Positions 1 through 5,031 of a stretch of DNA of 6,313 bases are shown piece by piece (position 1 is the first letter of the stretch; each line of letters starts with the position of its first letter). The DNA is from Chitinophagales bacterium. Lineage in GTDB: Bacteria; Bacteroidota; Bacteroidia; Chitinophagales; Chitinophagaceae. Where the stretch lies: assembly GCA_015654495.1 (NCBI GenBank), contig JAATGW010000276.1, positions 1-6,313 of the forward strand, in the 5' to 3' direction. The notes under the pieces were generated by a model. It saw nothing but the letters and a program-made list of their open reading frames with translations. It did not search any database and had not been told where the DNA came from. The position numbers and the translations under genes were made by a program.

Positions 1-118
1 AAGAGTAGCGGCATTAAACAAGAATTATAATATCCCGCTTATTACGCCGATTATTGGTGAAATAGTATACCTGAAGCAACAGCAGGATTTTAAAGAATGG
101 TGGCTTGATCTGAAATAG
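1..118 (+). CDS. 3' end of a gene, possibly an MBL-fold (UlaG-like) metallo-hydrolase
   Basis: The plus-strand frame that ends at the TAG at 116-118 is open to the left edge of the window, leaving only the last 38 codons of a gene that starts outside it. The visible tail contains the stretch TPIIGEIVYL, then a Lys/Gln-rich turn and an FKEWW motif just before the end. An IGE-(I/P)-V strand followed by a terminal tryptophan pair resembles the C-termini of UlaG-type metallo-beta-lactamase-fold hydrolases as I remember them. None of the metal-binding histidine motifs lie in the window, so the family call is tentative. That this is real coding sequence is fairly secure: the frame is clean and the composition is protein-like. 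No terminator is visible between it and the gene at 188. Confidence 0.45.
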   Translation, partial: RVAALNKNYNIPLITPIIGEIVYLKQQQDFKEWWLDLK

Positions 119-140
119 ACATTTCTTTTAAAACAAATCA

Positions 141-178
141 TAAGGAGAAAGTTGAGAAAAATAATTTCAGACTTCTAA
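141..178 (+). promoter_or_regulatory. Strong SD-like sequence with an eight-codon mini-ORF in the leader of the DinB-like gene
   Basis: TAAGGAG at 141-147 is the best Shine-Dalgarno match in the window, but it lies about 40 bases before the ATG at 188, too far to serve it directly. Four bases after it is a TTG (152-154) that opens eight codons and stops at TAA 176-178. A second in-frame stop (TAG 182-184) lies just before the DinB-like start. It could be a leader peptide, a ribosome standby site, or chance. Function is not shown. Confidence 0.25.
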
Positions 179-187
179 AAATAGTTT

Positions 188-673
188 ATGAATGATAATT
201 ACGAAACACTTGCTGTACAACAGACGATCAATGCCTGGCAGTCCTATAACAAGCGGTTGGACGCAATTATAGAAAAGCTCACAGAAGAAACCTGGTACAG
301 GGAAACTGCGCCTGCCCGTAACCGTGGCATATATATACTCGGTCACCTGATCGCTGTTAACGATGGAATGATTGCGCTTTTTGGATTGGGTGAGAGAAAA
401 TACAAACACCTCGAAAAGCCGTTTGTAACCGATCCGGAAAATAAAGAGGCGGACTACCCGTCAGTTGCAGAACTGAAGTCTGAATGGAATAAACTCAACG
501 GGTTTCTGGAATCAGCATTTTCAAAAATGACTGTAGCCGACTGGTTTTCCGCGCATACCGCTGTTTCGGCAGAAGATTTTGAAAAAAATCCGATGAGAAA
601 CAAATTGAATGTGCTTATGAACAGGACAAGTCACCAGGCTTATCATATTGGCCAGCTGATTTATCTGATCTGA
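188..673 (+). CDS. DinB-like (DinB/YfiT four-helix) putative metalloenzyme
   Basis: A soluble protein of 161 residues, the usual size for the DinB/YfiT superfamily of four-helix-bundle proteins. Many members bind a divalent metal, and the better-known ones are thiol-dependent S-transferases; most are uncharacterised. The expected metal ligands are visible: H53 in the LGHLIAVND motif on the second helix, and H149 and H153 in the C-terminal motif SHQAYHIGQL, which is a hallmark of the family. There is no signal peptide or membrane segment, so it should be cytoplasmic. The ATG at 188 is the first start possible, because TAG at 182-184 closes the frame just upstream. It has no nearby ribosome-binding sequence, as is common in Bacteroidota. 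It converges on the hemolysin III-type gene with 14 bases between stops. The family call is solid; the substrate is unknown. Confidence 0.9.
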   Translation: MNDNYETLAVQQTINAWQSYNKRLDAIIEKLTEETWYRETAPARNRGIYILGHLIAVNDGMIALFGLGERKYKHLEKPFVTDPENKEADYPSVAELKSEWNKLNGFLESAFSKMTVADWFSAHTAVSAEDFEKNPMRNKLNVLMNRTSHQAYHIGQLIYLI

Positions 674-687
674 TTTCGGTAGATGGG

Positions 688-1356
688 CTATACAGCAAGC
701 AGAACGGCAACATAATGACAAACGGCTGCAGCCAGCACCATCAAATGCCAGAGCGCATGGCTCCATCGGTAATTTTTCAGGAGATAGAAAATAATTCCAA
801 AACTGTATAATCCGGCACCGATCATGATGAAGATCAAAACATCATCAGGAATATGTTTAAAAAATCTTTTCCCACCGGACACAAGTATCCAGCCCATCAG
901 AAAATAAACCAGGGTTGAAAGCAGTTCATATTTTCCAGTAAGAAAAATCTTAAATACAATACCCAAAGCCGTTAGTCCCCACAAAACTGAAAGCAAAGTA
1001 ATTCCAAAACTATTAAACTGGTATATCAGCAGAAATGGTGTATATGTTCCTGCGATCAGAAAATAGATGCTGATATGATCAAAGATCTCAAGTGTTCGTT
1101 TTACCTGAACTTCTCTGAAAGCATGATAAAGAGTTGAAAAAGTAAAAAGCATCAGAAAACAAAACCCATATATACTGGCACCGATAACTCCCCGCAGGTT
1201 TGCATTTTGAGCAGCCAGGGCTGTAAGTATTGGGATACTAATTATTCCGAACAAAATACCGAATGCATGAATAATACTATGAACAAGTTCCTGCTTCAAC
1301 GTAAATGCCGTATCCGCTATTTCCCTGTTCTTTTGCTTGCCAGGAACGAATTTCAT
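688..1356 (-). CDS. Hemolysin III / PAQR-family (YqfA-like) seven-helix membrane protein
   Basis: A 222-residue inner-membrane protein with about seven hydrophobic segments (near residues 26-48, 56-76, 93-111, 117-136, 144-160, 172-193 and 199-220). It carries the motifs of the HlyIII/PAQR family: E23 with H26 and H30 near the first helix, STLYH (H78), FDHISIY followed by AGTYTPF (D93, H94), and SHALWH with a later CHY (H200, H204, H214). In the related adiponectin receptors the equivalents of H78, H200 and H204 bind zinc and support hydrolase activity. The bacterial proteins are named after a Bacillus hemolysin, but their normal role is more likely in membrane lipid homeostasis; haemolysis should not be assumed. 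The gene lies 43 bases downstream of the DUF1080 gene on the same strand, with no terminator seen between them, so co-transcription is possible though a functional link is not obvious. Confidence 0.93.
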   Translation of the reverse strand: MKFVPGKQKNREIADTAFTLKQELVHSIIHAFGILFGIISIPILTALAAQNANLRGVIGASIYGFCFLMLFTFSTLYHAFREVQVKRTLEIFDHISIYFLIAGTYTPFLLIYQFNSFGITLLSVLWGLTALGIVFKIFLTGKYELLSTLVYFLMGWILVSGGKRFFKHIPDDVLIFIMIGAGLYSFGIIFYLLKNYRWSHALWHLMVLAAAVCHYVAVLLAV

Positions 1357-1399
1357 GGTGAAAAATTTATTTCATCCAGGCGTTTTCATCTTTGCGAAT

Positions 1400-2341
1400 T
1401 TATTTCGCTGGTGTCACCACTATACTTCTGAATTCAATCGGACCATGATCACCCTGGATATAAATCGGGCCTGGCTCTCCTTCCCTGCTGTCAATTGCGC
1501 CGCCAGTGATACCAGGGATTTCCTGATTTGTAATCACGGTTTTCCCGTTCACAGAAAGAGTTACCATTCTGCCGATTAAAGTGACATCAAAGGTCTGCCA
1601 TTCACTTGCATCCTTAGCCATATTATCACTTGGCTTTATAAAACCATAGATCCCACCCATCAAACCATTCGCCGGTGGCAATCCCTTGCTGTCAAAAATC
1701 TGGACTTCATAACGGCCACGAAGATAAAGACCACTGTTGCTTCCCTTCGGACAAAGAAATTCTGCATGCAATTTAAAGTCCTCAAATTTTCTTTCAGACA
1801 TCAGGTTGGCACCTGATTTCGGACTTTTCAAAATTCCATTTTCAACGACCCACTGATTTTCTTTTCCCACTGCTTTCCATCCGGTCATATCTTTTCCGTT
1901 GAACAGCTTAACCGGCGCTCCCCAGGAAGGGTCTTTTGAACGGCGCAACTCCGGAGCTCTTACAGCAGTCCAGTTCAGGATCTTACCATCATGATTTTTT
2001 AAAGTACCTGATAAACTATCGCCATGAAAAACGCCTTCAATAACAATATCATCTCCATTATCCCATTGTGGTGGTATAGTGAAATTGAATTTGCCATCAG
2101 CAAAATTAATTTTTGAAACCGGGCGGGCACTGCCGCCTGTACCTACAAATGACCCAACCAAAGTTTTCACACCCGAATGCTGAACTTCGAGCCATGAAGG
2201 CCGGAGGTTACCATTCATATCGATCGTAATATCCCATCGTCCTTCGAGTAATTTATCTTCGTTGCCGGTTGAAGACAGGAAACTGCTCACAGAAAAAAAT
2301 ACAATAGCAATCGTTGTTACCAATAAAATCCGCATTTTCAT
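1400..2341 (-). CDS. Exported DUF1080 (3-keto-disaccharide hydrolase family) protein with an extra N-terminal domain
   Basis: The frame is open from an ATG at 2377 (325 codons). I prefer the ATG at 2341 because it gives a standard signal peptide, MKMRILLV followed by a hydrophobic core to about FLSS. There is no lipobox cysteine, so the product should be soluble in the periplasm. Residue numbers below count from the 2377 start. Residues 44-145 form a beta-rich domain (GRWDITID, PSWLEV, GTGGSARPVS, IPPQWD, WTAVRAPEL). Residues 155-323 form the DUF1080 domain, a concanavalin-like fold, with LFNGKDMTGW (158-167), GSNSGLYLRGRYEVQIFD (212-229), EWQTFDVTLIGR (259-270) and IPGITGGAIDSREGEPGP (287-304) before QGDHGPIEFR. 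Pfam names this family 3-keto-disaccharide hydrolase; some members cleave glycosides already oxidised at C3. Its divergent neighbour is a Tat-exported oxidoreductase that could make such substrates. The substrate is unknown. Confidence 0.9.
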   Translation of the reverse strand: MKMRILLVTTIAIVFFSVSSFLSSTGNEDKLLEGRWDITIDMNGNLRPSWLEVQHSGVKTLVGSFVGTGGSARPVSKINFADGKFNFTIPPQWDNGDDIVIEGVFHGDSLSGTLKNHDGKILNWTAVRAPELRRSKDPSWGAPVKLFNGKDMTGWKAVGKENQWVVENGILKSPKSGANLMSERKFEDFKLHAEFLCPKGSNSGLYLRGRYEVQIFDSKGLPPANGLMGGIYGFIKPSDNMAKDASEWQTFDVTLIGRMVTLSVNGKTVITNQEIPGITGGAIDSREGEPGPIYIQGDHGPIEFRSIVVTPAK

Positions 2342-2380
2342 AATTGGAGAATTTTTACAGGGTCCGAATATACTCATAAA

Positions 2381-2398
2381 ATCAGCATTAGAGCTGAT
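2381..2398. repeat. Inverted repeat just upstream of the longest DUF1080 reading frame
   Basis: ATCAGC (2381-2386) and GCTGAT (2393-2398) are perfect six-base inverted arms around the spacer ATTAGA. It sits three bases upstream of the ATG at 2377 and about 40 bases upstream of the preferred start at 2341, so in the minus-strand transcript it would be a small leader hairpin, or an operator half-site pair in DNA. Short enough to be chance. Confidence 0.35.
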
Positions 2399-2502
2399 GA
2401 AATTGCCATTGATATCCTGCTAACATTGAGTAGTTGGGGAAATATAAACCCGATTTATTCCTTCTTATGATTAAGCTCATGATGGTACGAAGTGAATATC
2501 TG

Positions 2503-2517
2503 ATAGTTTAGAACTAT
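2503..2517. repeat. 15-base inverted repeat, possible operator
   Basis: ATAGTT (2503-2508) and AACTAT (2512-2517) are perfect inverted arms around TAG, in the middle of the divergent region and roughly equidistant from both genes. The short spacer and position would suit a dimeric regulator acting on both promoters, but the AT-rich background makes a chance origin possible. Confidence 0.35.
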
Positions 2518-2585
2518 GATAATACCTTCATTCTGCATTTAGTATATGTTTTAAAAAACGAAACAAATTACAATTGTTGACAGCG

Positions 2586-2628
2586 TTTCCTCCGGGAAAA
2601 TGTTATTGACTATTAATAACGGAGGGAA
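2586..2628 (+). repeat. Nested inverted repeat enclosing a GGAGG sequence
   Basis: TTTCCTCCG (2586-2594) pairs with CGGAGGGAA (2620-2628): eight Watson-Crick pairs and one G-T wobble across a 25-base loop. Inside lies a second, competing inverted repeat, GTTATT (2602-2607) with AATAAC (2615-2620), sharing base 2620. If transcribed toward the Gfo/Idh gene, the outer stem would bury the Shine-Dalgarno-like GGAGG at 2621-2625. That GGAGG serves no visible gene: the next ATG (2648) meets a stop after two codons. It may be a leader RNA structure or a protein-binding site; function is unknown. Confidence 0.45.
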
Positions 2629-2664
2629 GATTCTTCAATTTTAATAGATGAATTAAAAGTATAT

Positions 2665-2680
2665 TATCTTTAAAAAGATA
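2665..2680 (+). promoter_or_regulatory. Palindrome overlapping a candidate -7 element for the Gfo/Idh gene
   Basis: TATCTTT (2665-2671) and AAAGATA (2674-2680) are perfect seven-base inverted arms around AA. The left arm plus the next base, TATCTTTA, matches seven of eight positions of the Bacteroidota -7 consensus TAnnTTTG, and lies about 40 bases before the ATG at 2714, a sensible promoter distance. No TTG is present at the usual upstream spacing (there is only a T-rich run near 2640-2644). A regulator bound to the palindrome would cover the promoter. This is inference only. Confidence 0.35.
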
Positions 2681-2713
2681 TCTAACTATCAAAAAACAAT
2701 TGCATCAGTTCAT

Positions 2714-4072
2714 ATGAGTATCAACAGAAGACATTTTATCCGCGGCGCATCAGCAACTCTTGCTCTAACTGCATTACAGGTAAAAGGATTCGGTTATTTT
2801 AACCAGGCCACTCCGAGACGTGTTGCCCTTATAGGTGCAGGCTGGTACGGCAAAAGTGATTTGTTCCGGCTTATGCAGGTAGCTCCGGTTGATGTGGTTG
2901 CTTTATGCGATCCGGACAGGCACATGCTTGAGGAGGCAGCCGACCTGGTGATGAGCCGTCAGAAAATAAAAAAACGCCCGCAACTCTATAATGATTACAG
3001 GAAACTTCTTTCAGAAACAAAGCCTGAAATCGTATTGATCGGTTCACCCGATCACTGGCATGCCCTCCAGTGCATTGAAGCAGTAAAAGCCGGCGCTCAT
3101 GTTTATGTACAAAAACCGATAAGTGTTGATGTGATCGAAGGCGAAGCAATGGTTGCAGCAGCGCGCAAATACAACCGGGTTGTACAGGTGGGAACTCAAC
3201 GAAAAAGTACGCCGCACCTGATCGAAGCAAAAAAGAAGATTGTTGATGCAGGTTTGCTTGGTAAAATCTCCCATGTTGAAATGTGTTGTTATTTTCATAT
3301 GCGTGCCAATGGCTCCCCTGCTGTGCAGCCTGTTCCTGAGTTTTTTGATTATGAAATGTGGACCGGCCCTGCGCCATTGAGGCCCTATGATGGTTTACCT
3401 CACAAACGCTGGTGGCGCACTTTTATGGAATATGGGAACGGGATTATGGGTGATATGTGCGTTCATATGCTTGACACAGTAAGATGGATGCTGAAGCTGG
3501 GCTGGCCGGTTCGCATCAGCTCCACGGGCGGGATTTATGAAGACAAAACGGGCAAGAGTAATATTGCCGACACACAGTCTGCCATTTTTGAATACGAAGG
3601 ACTCAACTGTGTGTGGCAGCATCGTGCCTGGGGAACACCGGCAGATCCGGAATATCCCTGGTCATTTAAACTTTATGGCGATAAAGGAACACTGTTGGGA
3701 AGTACAATGCAGGCTGATTTTATTCCGGAAGGGAAAGGTGAAAAAATTCACTTTGATGTTTTGTATGAAAAAGAAAAATATCCAGAGGACCTTAAAGAAA
3801 AAGATATTGAACTGAATGCAGCTCCGGCAACACGTTTGCATATGCTTGATTTCTTAAAAGCAATCGAAAACAATTCGAAGCCTGTTGCGGATATTGAAGA
3901 GGGACATATTTCCACCTCCAGTTGTATACTTGCTAATCTTTCCATGGAACTGGGGCGGCCACTGGTATATGATCCGGTGAGCAGGACAATAAAAAATGAT
4001 GCGGAAGCTACCAAACGACTACGCCGGATCTATCGTTCTTCCTGGGTACATCCTGATCCTTCAAGCGTTTAA
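2714..4072 (+). CDS. Tat-exported Gfo/Idh/MocA-family NAD(P)-dependent oxidoreductase
   Basis: A 452-residue protein. It begins with a twin-arginine signal, NRRHFIRG (residues 4-11), then a weak hydrophobic stretch, so it should be folded with its cofactor and exported to the periplasm. The Rossmann domain follows: ALIGAGWYG with the dinucleotide motif at 41-46, CDPD (65-68) ending strand 2, SPDHWHA (111-117), and QKP (133-135), the family's (E/Q)KP motif whose K134 contacts cofactor and substrate. VGTQRKS lies at 159-165. The C-terminal domain has MGDMCVHMLDTVRW (245-258), with D247, H251 and D254 at positions usually active-site in this family. The tail ending in YRSSWVHP is common in secreted members. 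The reaction is oxidation or reduction of a sugar hydroxyl; the substrate is unknown. It is divergent from the DUF1080 gene and ends at a strong terminator. The ATG at 2714 is chosen because the Tat motif follows at once. Confidence 0.93.
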   Translation: MSINRRHFIRGASATLALTALQVKGFGYFNQATPRRVALIGAGWYGKSDLFRLMQVAPVDVVALCDPDRHMLEEAADLVMSRQKIKKRPQLYNDYRKLLSETKPEIVLIGSPDHWHALQCIEAVKAGAHVYVQKPISVDVIEGEAMVAAARKYNRVVQVGTQRKSTPHLIEAKKKIVDAGLLGKISHVEMCCYFHMRANGSPAVQPVPEFFDYEMWTGPAPLRPYDGLPHKRWWRTFMEYGNGIMGDMCVHMLDTVRWMLKLGWPVRISSTGGIYEDKTGKSNIADTQSAIFEYEGLNCVWQHRAWGTPADPEYPWSFKLYGDKGTLLGSTMQADFIPEGKGEKIHFDVLYEKEKYPEDLKEKDIELNAAPATRLHMLDFLKAIENNSKPVADIEEGHISTSSCILANLSMELGRPLVYDPVSRTIKNDAEATKRLRRIYRSSWVHPDPSSV

Positions 4073-4080
4073 TTAAGACC

Positions 4081-4110
4081 AAAGGCGCATAATCAAATAT
4101 GCGCCTTTTT
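4081..4110 (+). terminator. Rho-independent terminator of the Gfo/Idh gene
   Basis: AAAGGCGCATA (4081-4091) and TATGCGCCTTT (4098-4108) form a perfect 11-base-pair stem with a six-base loop, ATCAAA, and the transcript then runs on in T to 4110. It starts eight bases after the stop codon at 4070-4072. The stem's A-T base also gives a short T run on the other strand, but no minus-strand gene ends here, so it acts for the plus strand. Confidence 0.9.
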
Positions 4111-4250
4111 ATAAAATACATTTCGCCTTCACAATCCCTGCAGTTCGCACTCAAAAAAAATTCCTGGGCAGATTTTTAACAGTATCTAATGAATTAAAGA
4201 AATCAGGATTGAATTCTTCACTCGATCTTTAAGCAACTATAATTGCTAAA

Positions 4251-4853
4251 ATGAAAATTCCGCTCGTGCATCTGCTATTTATGCTGGTGTTCAGTTTTTC
4301 CTTAATTGCGCAGGAATCAATTCAGTTTCCTGCATTGAAAAAACAAATTGACAGTTTGAAAAATGTTGATCAGCGGGTACAACATGATTTTATCAACGGT
4401 TCAACAGAAAACAGGCCGATGCTTGAAAAAATCGAAAGGGAAACATTTGTAAGGCACACCCCGATTTTAAAAGATATTTTCAAAAAATACGGTTATCCTG
4501 ATTTCGATAAAGTAGGAAAAGAAAGTTCAAATAATTTCTGGCTCTGTGTACAGCATTGTGACCATGATCTGAAATTCCAGGAAGAAGTGTTGGAAGCAAT
4601 GTTTCCGGCAGTTCAGAACAAAAAAGCCGATCCCAAAAATTATGCATACCTGAGAGATCGGGTAAATTTAAATTCCGGTAAAGCGCAGGTATATGGAACC
4701 CAGGTAACTTATAAAGACCGGACTGCCATACCAAAAGAACTCATTGATCCGGAATCAGTAAATAAAAGACGGAAAGAAGTGGGCCTTCCTCCAATTGAAG
4801 AATATTTGAATATGATGACTGAGATGCACAGAAAAATGAATCCGGAAAAATAA
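4251..4853 (+). CDS. Exported DUF6624-family protein of unknown function
   Basis: A 200-residue protein with a clear Sec signal peptide (MKIP, then a hydrophobic core ending SLIA), with likely cleavage after A20. No lipobox cysteine is present, so a soluble periplasmic location is expected. The mature part matches the DUF6624 pattern as I know it: a D-Q-R start (D40, Q41, R42), KYGYPDFDKVGKES (79-92), the conserved VQHCDHD (100-106), YAYLRDRV (131-138), the near-invariant QVYGTQ (146-151), and a closing NKRRKEVGLPPIEEY (171-185). The conserved His/Asp cluster (H102, D104, H105, D106) could be catalytic or metal-binding, but no biochemical role is known to me. It stands alone between the terminator at 4081-4110 and its own spacer, so it is probably a single-gene unit. 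No terminator is visible after it. Confidence 0.85.
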   Translation: MKIPLVHLLFMLVFSFSLIAQESIQFPALKKQIDSLKNVDQRVQHDFINGSTENRPMLEKIERETFVRHTPILKDIFKKYGYPDFDKVGKESSNNFWLCVQHCDHDLKFQEEVLEAMFPAVQNKKADPKNYAYLRDRVNLNSGKAQVYGTQVTYKDRTAIPKELIDPESVNKRRKEVGLPPIEEYLNMMTEMHRKMNPEK

Positions 4854-4897
4854 CTCCAGCTAAGCATCAATATACAATGCCAGGCCCCGCCAAAAAA

Positions 4898-4909
4898 TTC
4901 CTGCAGGAA
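4898..4909. repeat. 12-base perfect palindrome
   Basis: TTCCTGCAGGAA is fully self-complementary with no spacer, 45 bases after the DUF6624 stop. There is no T run after it, so it is not a terminator. It may be an operator for the downstream DUF2339 gene or a chance palindrome. Confidence 0.4.
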
Positions 4910-4929
4910 ATAACAATCATCTGCACTTT

Positions 4930-4947
4930 TTTTGACAATAGTCAAAA
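4930..4947. repeat. Short hairpin / possible operator upstream of the DUF2339 gene
   Basis: TTTTGAC (4930-4936) and GTCAAAA (4941-4947) are perfect seven-base arms around AATA. It lacks a T run on the exit side of either strand, so it is unlikely to be an intrinsic terminator. The left arm includes a TTGACA (4932-4937), but no good -10 element follows at 16-18 bases. It lies about 85 bases before the ATG at 5032, where an operator could sit. Confidence 0.35.
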
Positions 4948-5031
4948 GCTGTACGTTATCTGAGACCTATATTAGCGGTGTAAAAACAGCTGTATCAACC
5001 CACCATGTTTTAATACTAAACTATCTGAGAG

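Larger units (their letters stand above)
2378..2713. promoter_or_regulatory. Divergent intergenic region between the DUF1080 and Gfo/Idh genes
   Basis: This 336-base, AT-rich stretch holds no convincing gene on either strand and must contain the promoters of both flanking genes. It has four inverted repeats, listed separately. Facing the DUF1080 gene, the minus strand reads TATATTTC (plus coordinates 2439-2446), seven of eight positions of the Bacteroidota TAnnTTTG element, but without a TTG at the expected spacing. Facing the oxidoreductase there is TATCTTTA at 2665-2672, and a TTGACA at 2577-2582 without a good -10 partner. The boundaries are certain; the promoter placements are guesses. 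Confidence 0.6.

Noticed and set aside
688..1356. The hemolysin III-type gene as a virulence factor
   Set aside because: The name is historical. The conserved zinc-site histidines place it in the widespread PAQR-like family, and nothing around it suggests a toxin locus.
1207..1579. Two overlapping plus-strand open frames across the hemolysin III/DUF1080 junction
   Set aside because: Both are antisense to genes with clear family motifs, and their translations show no recognisable domain or sensible start context.
2871..3377. A 168-codon open frame on the minus strand inside the oxidoreductase gene
   Set aside because: It lies wholly antisense to a well-supported gene, is rich in Gln, His and Leu in low-complexity runs, and shows no known motif. 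It is an expected shadow of the plus-strand codon pattern.
2502..5025. The nine-base sequence TAAACTATC at 5017-5025 and, inverted, at 2502-2510, with TAACTATC at 2683-2690, as a shared regulatory motif
   Set aside because: In AT-rich spacers some nine-base matches are expected by chance, the spacing to the genes differs each time, and only one of the copies lies within an inverted repeat.
4957..5030. Direct repeat TATCTGAGA at 4957-4965 and 5022-5030
   Set aside because: A single nine-base direct repeat, 56 bases apart, with no further similarity around it; too short to support a binding-site array or an insertion footprint.
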